Assembly: GCA_002746305.1 (NCBI GenBank)
Contig: NVWV01000011.1
Coordinates: 111,001-175,000 of the forward strand
Reading direction: 5' to 3'
Origin: Bacteroidota bacterium
Lineage (GTDB): Bacteria; Bacteroidota; Bacteroidia; NS11-12g; UBA9320
DNA length: 64,000 nucleotides
Positions within the stretch are counted from its first letter, which is position 1. Every line of letters begins with the position of its first letter. Positions 1 to 8,178 of the stretch are shown here, in pieces. The position numbers and the translations under genes are program-made. The notes beneath the pieces are model-generated. The model was not told the origin of the DNA. It did not search any database and saw only the letters and a program-made list of their open reading frames with translations.

Positions 1-130
1 TGGGGCTTTTTGTTAATTAAGCTCACTGGTTAGTTCAATCCGTGATTTCCTCAATAAATATGAAAGGGTCAAAATATTTATTGATGATTTTGCGTAATAT
101 TGCCTACCAAGTTACACAAATAAAACATCA

Positions 131-667
131 ATGAAATACGTAGTCAGAATCGGATTATTACTGCTAATAGCAGTTCTAGCATACTTTACTTATGAGTCAA
201 TTGCTGCCCCAGTACGTTACAAAGCGGAGGTCGAAAAAATAGAAGCTAAAATAATTGATAGGCTGAAAATACTCAGAGACGGTGAACTTGCTTATAAAGA
301 TGTCCATAGTAGGTTTGCTGATAATTTTGATAGTCTTCTTAATTTTATGGAGAATGGTGAAATGACTACGCTTATCCAAGATGGTAATGTGGATGACTCT
401 ACAACAGTATTTACCTCACGAGAAGTAGCCTATAGTGTGAAAGATTCGTTGTTTAGAAATGTTGATGTTATGAATCTGAAATATGTGCCAGATATGGGTA
501 CATTAGAATTCAAGATTGCTGCAGGTACGCTTAAAAAGAATAATGTAACGGTTCCCGTATTTGAGATAAAGGATCCAGAACCTTTTAGTGTTGACCGTCA
601 ATACAAAAATAATCCACTCAAGGTGGGGTCTATTTTCGCAGTAAACTATAACGGAAACTGGAAGTAA
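131..667 (+). CDS. Conserved hypothetical single-pass membrane protein
   Basis: This protein of 178 residues has no function I can recognise. Residues 1-24 are basic and then strongly hydrophobic (KYVVRIGLLLLIAVLAY), so it is either membrane-anchored or exported. Residues 30-55 are charged and may form a short coiled coil. The rest is soluble, with a valine-rich C-terminus. It lies 18 bases upstream of the DUF3822 gene and probably heads the DUF3822-rsmD-coaD operon. ATG is the first good start. The sequence CGTAATATTGC upstream is an imperfect match to the phylum promoter box. That the gene is real is fairly sure; its function is unknown. Confidence 0.75.
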   Translation: MKYVVRIGLLLLIAVLAYFTYESIAAPVRYKAEVEKIEAKIIDRLKILRDGELAYKDVHSRFADNFDSLLNFMENGEMTTLIQDGNVDDSTTVFTSREVAYSVKDSLFRNVDVMNLKYVPDMGTLEFKIAAGTLKKNNVTVPVFEIKDPEPFSVDRQYKNNPLKVGSIFAVNYNGNWK

Positions 668-685
668 TTTTAAGTTAAGAGTGAT

Positions 686-1429
686 ATGTCTAGTTATCAC
701 AATGCAGTAAGTGATAAACTCGTTGTTAGTTTATTCCCATCGATTAGCTTTTTTAAAGTCTACAGCAAAGACAATCAGGTAAGATGGTCGTCACTGGAAA
801 AGGAGGGTGTATTACTTCCTTCAGAGTTGAAAGAGTCCATTTTTAGTAGTACGTCTATAATAAGTATGGGTAGCAAGTTTACCCTCGTACCTTTAAATGT
901 AGATTTAGACAAAGAGTTCATGGAACTGAATTTTGGAAAAATAGGAGATCTGAAAACCACAGTTTTAGATAAACTAAAAGTAGTGGAGGAAACTAAAGGT
1001 AATTACAAATCAGTTGTAAGTTCTTTGGTCAATTCAGAAGAATATGTAGATATAGGATTATTGTATAAATATAGTGCAGATAAAGCAAATGGTGACGCAT
1101 TATTTTTCTACCCCTATCAAAATTCTGTAACTATAGTGGCTTGGAAAGACAATCAATTTCAATTAGCCAATCGTTACCCCTCAGATAATTTGGATGAACT
1201 TTTTTATTACGTTATGCTAGTAGTAGAACAGTTGGAATTAAATGCTGAAAAATTATATTTTGAATGCATAAGTTCAAAAGGAGTCCATGAGAGTTATCAC
1301 GTCCTTTTTAAAAATTATCTGGCTCCATTGCATCTTAGTAAGGTAGACATAGCAGCCAATCAAGATGTAAATGACGACCAAAGACAGACATTGATTCTCT
1401 CACAGTTTTTTGCTCAATGCGTATTATAA
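686..1429 (+). CDS. DUF3822 family protein
   Basis: The 247-residue product matches, from memory, the Bacteroidota family DUF3822, which typically sits directly upstream of rsmD as it does here. The family is thought to have an actin/ASKHA-like ATPase fold, but its function is undefined. There is no signal peptide or membrane segment, so it is cytoplasmic. Its 3' end overlaps the rsmD start by 13 bases, which suggests translational coupling. The family call rests on neighbourhood and general sequence character rather than on a catalytic motif. Confidence 0.75.
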   Translation: MSSYHNAVSDKLVVSLFPSISFFKVYSKDNQVRWSSLEKEGVLLPSELKESIFSSTSIISMGSKFTLVPLNVDLDKEFMELNFGKIGDLKTTVLDKLKVVEETKGNYKSVVSSLVNSEEYVDIGLLYKYSADKANGDALFFYPYQNSVTIVAWKDNQFQLANRYPSDNLDELFYYVMLVVEQLELNAEKLYFECISSKGVHESYHVLFKNYLAPLHLSKVDIAANQDVNDDQRQTLILSQFFAQCVL

Positions 1430-1959
1430 GTGGCATTCATAAGGGGTTTAGATTTCCCGAAAAGAATATGCCCCATGCACGTCCTACTACAGACAGAGCA
1501 AAAGAAGCTTTGTTTAATATATTAGACCAGTTTTACTATTTCGAAGATATTAGTGTATTGGATCTATATTCAGGTCTTGGTAGTATTGCTCTGGAGTTTG
1601 CTTCACGCGGAACTACAGAACTAACAGCTGTAGAGGTTAATCGGAAATCAATCCATTATATTTCTGAAGTTGCAGCTAAGCTCAATATTAAAATTGAAAT
1701 TAAGAGTTCCAAAGTCTTGAAATTCTTGAAAAATCAAACGAATAAATATGATATAATTTTTGCGGATCCACCATACAAAGAGGCGGCAGAAATCGCTGAA
1801 CTGGTAGAGACAATGACTGAAGGGGACTTTCTAAATGAGGGAGGAGTTTTTATAATCGAACACCAGAGTATGACACCCATTTCTAGTCCCAATATCTACG
1901 AAACACGCAACTATGGGCAGAGTACATTTAGTTTCTTTAAATTTGAGGAATCGAAATGA
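1417..1959 (+). CDS. rsmD: 16S rRNA (guanine(966)-N(2))-methyltransferase RsmD
   Basis: RsmD uses S-adenosylmethionine to methylate N2 of G966 in 16S rRNA. The 180-residue protein starts MRIISGIHKGF, a typical RsmD N-terminus. It has the SAM-binding motif I VLDLYSGLGSIALEFASRG (about residues 48-66) and the catalytic motif IV DPPY (about residues 116-119). Its length is normal for the family. The start codon lies inside the end of the DUF3822 gene, and the stop overlaps coaD by four bases (ATGA), so the three genes are probably co-transcribed and coupled. Confidence 0.95.
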   Translation: MRIISGIHKGFRFPEKNMPHARPTTDRAKEALFNILDQFYYFEDISVLDLYSGLGSIALEFASRGTTELTAVEVNRKSIHYISEVAAKLNIKIEIKSSKVLKFLKNQTNKYDIIFADPPYKEAAEIAELVETMTEGDFLNEGGVFIIEHQSMTPISSPNIYETRNYGQSTFSFFKFEESK

Positions 1960-2429
1960 GTAAAAAAGCAATCTTTCCGGGAACGTTTGATCCATTTACA
2001 AATGGGCATTTGGATATAGTTAATCGAGGTCTGAAAATATTTGATGAGATAATAGTGGCTATTGGAATAAACAGTGGTAAAACACATCTATTCTCATTGG
2101 AACAACGTACACATTGGCTTGAGCAACTCTTTGCAAATGAGTCAAGGGTAAGTGTCGTGCATTATGAAGGCCTTACAGCGACTTTTGCGGAGTCTATAGA
2201 TGCTCAGTTCATTTTAAGAGGTTTACGTACAACTCAGGACTTTTCATATGAGCAACAGATTGCTTATGTAAATGAAGACTTGACATCTGCCGTACAAAGC
2301 ATTTTTGTAATGAGCGATCAAAAGAATGCTTCTGTGAGTTCGACCATTGTCAGAGATTTGATTCGCTATAAGGGAGCTTATCAGAAATATATACCTTCTA
2401 CAATATACACGGCAATTCAGGAAGCCTAG
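1956..2429 (+). CDS. coaD: Phosphopantetheine adenylyltransferase (CoaD)
   Basis: CoaD transfers AMP from ATP to 4'-phosphopantetheine to give dephospho-CoA, the fourth step of coenzyme A synthesis. The 157-residue protein has the nucleotidyltransferase motif PGTFDPFTNGHLDI (residues 8-21, with T/HxGH as TNGH) and the C-terminal motif SVSSTIVRDLI that binds the ATP phosphates. Its length is standard. The start overlaps the rsmD stop as ATGA. The 3' end overlaps the convergent NUDIX gene by four bases, so no separate terminator is visible. Confidence 0.96.
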   Translation: MSKKAIFPGTFDPFTNGHLDIVNRGLKIFDEIIVAIGINSGKTHLFSLEQRTHWLEQLFANESRVSVVHYEGLTATFAESIDAQFILRGLRTTQDFSYEQQIAYVNEDLTSAVQSIFVMSDQKNASVSSTIVRDLIRYKGAYQKYIPSTIYTAIQEA

Positions 2430-3061
2430 ACCTTCTTGCTTTTTTTAAGTAAACGTTTCTTATATAATTTAAGCAGTTTTTGAATTGCAGGATACGTGTC
2501 TATCTTTAATACATCGATGGTGTCAAAATCAACCCATGCAACTTGTTCTATATCTTCTTCAAATTGAGGACTTAATTTACTTGAGTCTGCACATGCGACA
2601 ATGTACCAATGGGTATGCTTAATAATCCATTTTTCGTTACGGTAATAGGTGTGGTATGTTTCAGCAAAAGAAGATTCTACTGATAACTCCGATGCACCCG
2701 TTTCTTCTTCAATCTCTCGAAGAGCACATTCTTCAATCGTCTCACCTTTATCTAATTTTCCTTTAGGTAAATCCCATTTACCCAAACGTTTCATTAACAG
2801 GATTTTTCCTTGTTTATTTTCTACAATTCCTCCAGCTGCTATTTGGTAGTTGAACTCAGAAACTACTTTTTTAAGGATTTTGTCGGGATTTCCCAGCAAG
2901 AGTATTTTTAAAGGCTTTGTGGCTTTTTTACTCACCTTTAAAGCCTCTTTTATTTGTTCCTCTTTTGGTTTTTTAAAAATAAAGTCAGGATTATACTTGG
3001 CAATATCTGCTTCGTCATTAGACAGATAAATACGGTGCTTCCCGTGAAAAATTCGATACAT
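2426..3061 (-). CDS. NUDIX hydrolase with N-terminal extension
   Basis: The full Nudix box GKLDKGETIEECALREIEEETG lies at about residues 101-122 and matches GX5EX7REUXEEXGU, so this is a metal-dependent nucleoside diphosphate-X pyrophosphohydrolase. About 80 residues precede the Nudix domain (lysine-rich, with YLSNDEADI and LLLGNP segments); this extension is common in Bacteroidota homologues next to pyrE. Substrate cannot be deduced. Its start codon lies 13 bases from the divergent pyrE start, so the two promoters must overlap or interleave. Confidence 0.92.
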   Translation of the reverse strand: MYRIFHGKHRIYLSNDEADIAKYNPDFIFKKPKEEQIKEALKVSKKATKPLKILLLGNPDKILKKVVSEFNYQIAAGGIVENKQGKILLMKRLGKWDLPKGKLDKGETIEECALREIEEETGASELSVESSFAETYHTYYRNEKWIIKHTHWYIVACADSSKLSPQFEEDIEQVAWVDFDTIDVLKIDTYPAIQKLLKLYKKRLLKKSKKV

Positions 3062-3064
3062 TTG
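3057..3064 (+). promoter_or_regulatory. Promoter -7 box of pyrE (TACATTTG)
   Basis: This is an exact match to the Bacteroidota -7 element TAnnTTTG. It ends 10 bases before the pyrE ATG, which predicts a leader of only a few bases. It also overlaps the first codons of the divergent NUDIX gene. Confidence 0.7.
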
Positions 3065-3074
3065 CCGGTGTTAT

Positions 3075-3704
3075 ATGGTCAATTCAGAAGCAAAAATCGC
3101 TAAAATACTTTTAGAAACAAATGCAATAAAATTATCCCCTGATAATCCTTTCAAATGGAGTAGTGGATGGAACAGTCCAATCTATTGTGATAACCGTACG
3201 GTGCTTTCATATGCAAGCCATAGAGCAGACATTAAAAGAATGTTATCAACGCAAATAGCAGAACAATTTAAAGGTGTAGATACTATAATTGGTGTAGCAA
3301 CAGCAGGTATTGCGATGGGTGCTCTTGTTGCAGATGAAATGGAGTTAAGCTACGCTTATTGTCGTCCTGAACCAAAGGCTCATGGTTTGAAAAGACAACT
3401 TGAAGGTAAGGTAGATAAGAATGCTAAAATTGTAGTTTTAGAAGATCTTATTAGTACTGGAGGAAGTAGTCTTAAAGTAGTGGAATATTTAAGAGCTGAA
3501 GGCTATAATGTGTTGGGAATGGCAGCCATATTTACATACGGTTTTCAAATTGCAGATGACAACTTTAAAAACGCAAAATGTGAATATTTAACTTTAGGCA
3601 ACTATAGTAGTATGATAAAAGAGGCCGTGACTAGAGGGTATGTAGAAGAATCAGACCTGATCAAATTAGCAGAGTGGAGGGAAAATCCTGCTGAGTGGGG
3701 TTAG
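3075..3704 (+). CDS. pyrE: Orotate phosphoribosyltransferase
   Basis: PyrE converts orotate and PRPP to orotidine 5'-phosphate in de novo pyrimidine synthesis. The 209-residue protein shows the PRPP-binding motif IVVLEDLISTGGSS (about residues 116-129) and the N-terminal pattern FKWSSGWNSPIYCDNR that contacts orotate. Length is normal. It faces the PAP2 gene, with only 8 bases between the two stop codons. The ATG lies 10 bases after an exact TACATTTG promoter box. Confidence 0.96.
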   Translation: MVNSEAKIAKILLETNAIKLSPDNPFKWSSGWNSPIYCDNRTVLSYASHRADIKRMLSTQIAEQFKGVDTIIGVATAGIAMGALVADEMELSYAYCRPEPKAHGLKRQLEGKVDKNAKIVVLEDLISTGGSSLKVVEYLRAEGYNVLGMAAIFTYGFQIADDNFKNAKCEYLTLGNYSSMIKEAVTRGYVEESDLIKLAEWRENPAEWG

Positions 3705-3712
3705 GAGTTAGT

Positions 3713-4435
3713 TTAGAACTGCATTTCAAATACTATTCCTGTATGTTGTTGTGAAACAGTAGGTATAAGTATCACTTTTCTCTCAGATGAATTTTTAAAG
3801 ACTTTTTTCTTTAGCCAAGGATGTATCCAGTATGCAGTATTTGTAGCAAGGATTCCTAAACCTGCACCTGCTGTCACATCTGTAAACCAGTGCTTATTGT
3901 TATGTATTCGGAGTACTCCTGTTGTAGAAGCTACAGCATATCCGATAATACCATACCACGGACTTCTGTCCCTATACTCCAACCTCAAAAATTCGGCACT
4001 TGCAAATGCAAAGGCTGAATGACCAGAAGGGAATGAAGTGTATTCGGAGGCGTCTGGACGTAGAACTCCAGACCATTCTTTGACTCCCAATACTACGGGT
4101 GTAAGCATTGCATACGATGAGCCAAGTAGTATAGTTCGATCTTTGAAATTGTGCTTTCCTTTTACTCCTAAAAGGTTTAGGCCATATACTGCAACCGCTG
4201 GAGATAAGACAAAATAATCCTCCACCTTGGTATTTCCATTTGATCCTATTTTAGACTTTACATTTAGGTTTGTATTGAGTCCCCAGTTAGAATAAGTGCC
4301 CCACGTACCATAAATAATTAATGATGTTGGAACAATAACAGCCTTAAGGTTTACCGTAGAAGTATCTCTGGTTTGAGACAAGCATTGGTGACCAAATAAG
4401 ACTAATAAGATGAATATTCCTGATTTTAGTTTCAT
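3713..4435 (-). CDS. PAP2 family phosphatase, secreted or outer envelope
   Basis: This 240-residue protein begins with a signal peptide (MKLKSGIFILLVLFGHQCLSQ). It carries the three PAP2 signature motifs: K-x6-RP (KEWSGVLRP, about 121-129), PSGH (about 137-140) and the RxxxxxH...D motif (RIHNNKHWFTDV, about 176-187). The active site is therefore intact, and a lipid phosphate or pyrophosphate in the envelope is the likely substrate. The start overlaps the stop of the SGNH-like gene as ATGA, so it is the last gene of the MBOAT-SGNH-PAP2 operon. That link suggests a role in modifying or recycling a lipid-linked glycan (inference). Confidence 0.88.
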   Translation of the reverse strand: MKLKSGIFILLVLFGHQCLSQTRDTSTVNLKAVIVPTSLIIYGTWGTYSNWGLNTNLNVKSKIGSNGNTKVEDYFVLSPAVAVYGLNLLGVKGKHNFKDRTILLGSSYAMLTPVVLGVKEWSGVLRPDASEYTSFPSGHSAFAFASAEFLRLEYRDRSPWYGIIGYAVASTTGVLRIHNNKHWFTDVTAGAGLGILATNTAYWIHPWLKKKVFKNSSERKVILIPTVSQQHTGIVFEMQF

Positions 4436-5301
4436 TGTTTCAAATAGGTATCTATAAAAACGTTGGTAAATTCAAGGGACCCTTCGGAATTAAGATGTGT
4501 ATTATCTTTAAAAAATTGGATATCTGAAACAGAGTTGGATAAGTCAGAATAGTTAGGGAGAAGCGTGTTTAATATGCTTAAATCCGTTTTGTTATTATAA
4601 ACTGGAGACGTAAAAAAACTAACAGCAATATTCTTCTTCTTACATAGACTTAGGACTTCTTGCAAGTGTTTATTCTTCTTATTCTCAATTTGCCAGATAA
4701 TTGCTTCATTACTTGGGTCCATGATTCCATATTGTGGCGTGAACCCATAACTTTTGATAAAATGACCTTCCTTTCCAACTATCGATAATGCTGTATTACG
4801 TACACCTATTTTTGGACCAAATTTTTGAAATCGATAAAAAGGAATGTGATTGTAATTCCAATACTCTCGACCATAAGGCTTGAATTGATTGTAAATACTT
4901 TCCTCTACGATATACGGCATCCAGGCAACTCTTCCCAAATAATTGGGTTCTTCATCATTGTGTGAATAATCAATCTGAATGTAAATATGTTTGGCTTGAT
5001 GCTTTTTTAAAAACTCATTAACCATAAGCTTGATTTCCAATGGTCCACTTGAGATGCATGCAAGGTTGAGTCCTTTAAGACTTGTATTCTGTTCAATCAC
5101 CTTGGGTTGAATGAAGTGGATGCACCTTGATGAACCAAAGATGGCATAGTCATAAGAAGTCTCCGGCATGTTTTTGACCCATGCTATTTTGTCTCTTGGA
5201 GTTTCACCGTAATAGATCTTGGCATAGACCCAGTCTAGGATATACAGTAAGCATACAACACTAAGTAGTAACAGTCCGATATGTTTTATGAATGCCCTCA
5301 T
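4432..5301 (-). CDS. SGNH-like membrane-anchored protein, partner of the MBOAT acyltransferase
   Basis: The 289-residue product has an N-terminal membrane anchor (residues 7-26) and then a periplasmic domain. An SGNH/GDSL pattern is visible. FGSSRCIHF (about 55-63) would supply the nucleophilic serine block, and FKDNTHLNSEGS (about 263-274) matches the DxxH block that supplies the catalytic Asp and His. MBOAT proteins of the AlgI type work with such AlgJ/AlgX/DltD-like partners to O-acetylate extracellular polymers. The gene begins 4 bases after the MBOAT stop and overlaps the PAP2 gene by 4 bases. The specific acceptor is unknown. Confidence 0.75.
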   Translation of the reverse strand: MRAFIKHIGLLLLSVVCLLYILDWVYAKIYYGETPRDKIAWVKNMPETSYDYAIFGSSRCIHFIQPKVIEQNTSLKGLNLACISSGPLEIKLMVNEFLKKHQAKHIYIQIDYSHNDEEPNYLGRVAWMPYIVEESIYNQFKPYGREYWNYNHIPFYRFQKFGPKIGVRNTALSIVGKEGHFIKSYGFTPQYGIMDPSNEAIIWQIENKKNKHLQEVLSLCKKKNIAVSFFTSPVYNNKTDLSILNTLLPNYSDLSNSVSDIQFFKDNTHLNSEGSLEFTNVFIDTYLKQ

Positions 5302-5304
5302 ATT

Positions 5305-6726
5305 CTAGAACTGGAAATAAATAAATTCTTTCATTTCAGAGAAACTACCTAAGAGTAAAATCATTGCTAGTACTCCGATTGTTTTTGCAAGTAAGTGTTT
5401 CCCGCTATGTAATGGGAATTCTTTTTGTCTACTGAGCCATTCAATAACTACGAAAATGAGAATAATTGGAAGTGCTTCAAAAGCATATCTCTCTATTCCT
5501 AGTTTATCTATATGGAAATTAAGCTTACCAATTCCACCAAGATACAGATAAGCATCTTTAAGTGTTTCTGATCTAAAAAAAATCCACCCCAATGTAATTA
5601 AGGTAAAGGTGAATAAGGTTTTAATGAAGTTTGAACCTGTCGAACTTTTTAAACCAGATTTGGGGCTTGATTTTTTTTGCTTAAGGGCTATTGGAATAAG
5701 GAATATCCCGTTTAGAAATCCCCAAACAAGAAAGGTCCAATTGGCTCCGTGCCAAAAACCGCTTACAACAAATACAATGAGAATGTTGAAGATTAGTTTT
5801 TCGTTTTTTACTTGACTACCTCCCAATGGAATAAAAACATAATCTCTGAACCAAGTAGATAGAGAGATGTGCCATCGCCGCCAGAATTCTGCAACATTTT
5901 TAGAAAAATAGGGATACTTAAAGTTAACCTGCAATCGGAATCCAAATAGTCGAGCGGTACCAATTGCAATGTCCGAATACCCTGAAAAATCCGCATAGAT
6001 TTGGAAGGCAAAGTATACCCCTCCAAGAATCAAGGTAAGACTAGAATATTGGGTATAATTATTAAAAATATCATTTGCATATTGGGCACAGTTGTCTGCA
6101 ATAACGAGCTTCTTAAAAAGCCCCCAAATGATTTGGTTTATACCGGTAATACCTTCTTTTCGGTTAAATTTTCTTCTACTAAGAAACTGAGGCAATAAAT
6201 TCTTTGCACGTTCTATAGGACCAGCTACAAGTTGAGGGAAGAAACTTACAAATGCAGCAAAAGCAATAAAGTCATTCGTTGCTTTTAGCTTATTTCTATA
6301 AATATCTATGGTATAACTGAGTGTTTGAAAAGTGTAGAAACTAATTCCTATGGGAAGTATTATTGTCAAAAACGGTCCTTCTATTGGCGTTCCGAAAAAT
6401 GAGAATGCATCAACAAAACTTTGAATGAAAAAGTTGTGATACTTAAAGAAGCCGAGCAGACCTATATTAACAAATACGCTTAGCCCAAGAAGTAATTTTC
6501 GCCTGCCTTTGTTCGTATTGTGATTTAAAGCTCTTCCAATACAGAAGTCAATCACGGTACTTGCAATGAGTAGCCCAAGAAATTTCCAATCCCAAAATCC
6601 ATAAAAGAAGTAACTCGCAGCAACAATGAAGGTGTTTTGTATTTTCAACCTTCCTCTTGAAGCTAACCAGTAGAAGCAGAATACAATGGGCAGAAATAAG
6701 GCGAAATCCAAGGAATTAAACAACAT
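5305..6726 (-). CDS. MBOAT family O-acyltransferase (AlgI-like)
   Basis: This is a 473-residue multi-pass inner membrane protein. The MBOAT core is clear: YADFSGYSDIAIG (about 253-265), FKYPYFSKNVAEFWRRWHISLS (about 280-301) and the motif with the catalytic histidine, VVSGFWHGANWTFLVWG (about 334-350). Such proteins move acyl groups, usually acetyl, across the membrane for transfer to cell-surface polysaccharide. Length matches AlgI (about 470-520). It is the first gene of the three-gene operon with the SGNH-like protein and PAP2 phosphatase. Its predicted promoter and a palindrome lie 45-80 bases upstream. Confidence 0.93.
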   Translation of the reverse strand: MLFNSLDFALFLPIVFCFYWLASRGRLKIQNTFIVAASYFFYGFWDWKFLGLLIASTVIDFCIGRALNHNTNKGRRKLLLGLSVFVNIGLLGFFKYHNFFIQSFVDAFSFFGTPIEGPFLTIILPIGISFYTFQTLSYTIDIYRNKLKATNDFIAFAAFVSFFPQLVAGPIERAKNLLPQFLSRRKFNRKEGITGINQIIWGLFKKLVIADNCAQYANDIFNNYTQYSSLTLILGGVYFAFQIYADFSGYSDIAIGTARLFGFRLQVNFKYPYFSKNVAEFWRRWHISLSTWFRDYVFIPLGGSQVKNEKLIFNILIVFVVSGFWHGANWTFLVWGFLNGIFLIPIALKQKKSSPKSGLKSSTGSNFIKTLFTFTLITLGWIFFRSETLKDAYLYLGGIGKLNFHIDKLGIERYAFEALPIILIFVVIEWLSRQKEFPLHSGKHLLAKTIGVLAMILLLGSFSEMKEFIYFQF

Positions 6727-6770
6727 GCTGGTCTTTGGATATAAGGCTATTATGTATCACTTGAATTTCT

Positions 6771-6796
6771 AAGTAGTAGCAAATTTGCTACTACTT
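6771..6796. promoter_or_regulatory. Perfect 26-bp palindrome at the MBOAT promoter, possible operator
   Basis: Each half is AAGTAGTAGCAAA, and the two halves are exact reverse complements with no spacer. It begins 2 bases downstream (on the minus strand) of the TACATTTG box, so it covers the predicted transcription start of the MBOAT operon. That position suits a dimeric repressor. A hairpin terminator for the upstream efflux genes is possible, but no T-run follows on the minus strand. Confidence 0.55.
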
Positions 6797-6797
6797 T

Positions 6798-6805
6798 CAA
6801 ATGTA
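6798..6805 (-). promoter_or_regulatory. Promoter -7 box of the MBOAT operon (TACATTTG)
   Basis: This is an exact TAnnTTTG on the minus strand, 71 bases before the MBOAT ATG. The leader it would give contains the 26-bp palindrome. Confidence 0.6.
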
Positions 6806-6879
6806 CTTTTTAAATTATAGTATACAATCGATGTTACTCAACACAAGAATTCATCGTTCGCTTAAGATGGAGATATTGG

Positions 6880-8178
6880 CTATTCGTCTTCAAGCTTGTT
6901 CAAAGTCTTCTTCTTTGTGACTTTTACCTTTTTATCCGTATCTAATTTTTTGGAGACAGCATCATACGGGCCAACTATAACTTCGGTAATATCTTCTAAG
7001 CCTGTTTTGATTTCAATATATCTACTGTCTTGAATGCCAGTAGTTACAATGTGTTTAACAGCTTTCCCATCTTGTACAGTGAATACCACTTCATCTAGTT
7101 CGTCTTCATTATTTGATTCTGAACTATCAAACGCTTGGATTCGAGTGCCAACTGCCTCGATAGGAAGACACGGAATGTCTTTCTTGACTAGAGTTTGGAT
7201 TTCGACATTCGCACTCATTCCTGGTAAGAAGGGTGCATCAGTAATAGCGAGTAAATCAGCATAGCTACTTTTTAGTAACCGTATTTTTACTTCAAAGTTG
7301 GTTACTTGATCACTGCTTACCTGAACACCATTTGCATTATTTGCAGATGTTGATATTTTAGTGACTACAGCCTTAAACTTTCTGTCATTGTATGCATCCA
7401 CTTCTACGATTGCTGTATCACCTCTTTTTACCTGTAGTATATCATTTTCATTTACATCAACTTTAACTTCCATATTGTTAAAGTTAGAGATTACCATGAT
7501 TTCTGTACCCGCCATTTGAGCAGTTCCTACTACACGTTCACCCTTTTCATTGTTAAGAGCACTCACAACGCCATCTGAAGGAGCGTAAATACTTGTTCTA
7601 CCTAAATTTTTATTTGCCTCACTAAGTGAGGCTCTGGAATTGTCTATGCCATATCGAGCTGCTGAAACTCTTTCTTGAGACGCCTTTACTTCACTACGTG
7701 ATATTTGATATGCACTATTTGAAGCATCAAATTCTGCTTGGCTCAATACCTTGTCCTTGTATAATTGTTCCGATCGTTTGAAAATTGCCTGTTGCTCAGT
7801 AAATCTAGCTTCAGCCTGTGTCAATTGGGCTTGACTTGTTTTGAAATTGCTTTGAGAACTGCTAACACCAGCTCTGGCTCTATCTCTTGCTGTAATGTAT
7901 AAGTCAGGGTTTATCTTAAGAAGAAGCTGACCTTCTTTCACAGTGTCTCCTTCTTGTATATATAGTTCCGTAATTTCTCCTGATACATCAGCACTTATTT
8001 TCACCTCTGCTTCTGGCCGAATTTTGCCATTGGCACTCACCGTACTTATGATGGTTCGATTTTCAATCTTACCTAGGTTTACCTCCAATAGGCCTCGGTC
8101 TCTTTTAGATCCAGCATATAGCAATGCAGAAATTACTAAAAGAAGGATTACAGTAATTATGATATTCTTTTTGGTCAT
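6880..8178 (-). CDS. Efflux periplasmic adaptor subunit (HlyD/MacA/RND type)
   Basis: This 432-residue membrane fusion protein bridges an inner-membrane pump and the TolC channel. It has an N-terminal membrane anchor (residues 5-21) and a biotinyl/lipoyl-like half-motif (VKISADVSGEITELYIQEGDTVKEGQ, about 60-85; the second half is YAPSDGVVSALNNEKGERV). Between them is a long helical hairpin rich in Ala, Gln and Glu (about 95-190), followed by beta-barrel segments. Its ATG overlaps the tolC stop by one base (TAATG), so the two are translationally coupled. The inner-membrane pump is not in the window unless it is unlinked. A lysine-rich tail ends the protein. Confidence 0.92.
   Translation of the reverse strand: MTKKNIIITVILLLVISALLYAGSKRDRGLLEVNLGKIENRTIISTVSANGKIRPEAEVKISADVSGEITELYIQEGDTVKEGQLLLKINPDLYITARDRARAGVSSSQSNFKTSQAQLTQAEARFTEQQAIFKRSEQLYKDKVLSQAEFDASNSAYQISRSEVKASQERVSAARYGIDNSRASLSEANKNLGRTSIYAPSDGVVSALNNEKGERVVGTAQMAGTEIMVISNFNNMEVKVDVNENDILQVKRGDTAIVEVDAYNDRKFKAVVTKISTSANNANGVQVSSDQVTNFEVKIRLLKSSYADLLAITDAPFLPGMSANVEIQTLVKKDIPCLPIEAVGTRIQAFDSSESNNEDELDEVVFTVQDGKAVKHIVTTGIQDSRYIEIKTGLEDITEVIVGPYDAVSKKLDTDKKVKVTKKKTLNKLEDE

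Noticed and set aside
6771..6796. The 26-bp palindrome as terminator of the tolC-adaptor operon
   Set aside because: There is no T-run on the minus strand after it, and it lies directly on the next operon's predicted start, so I prefer an operator.
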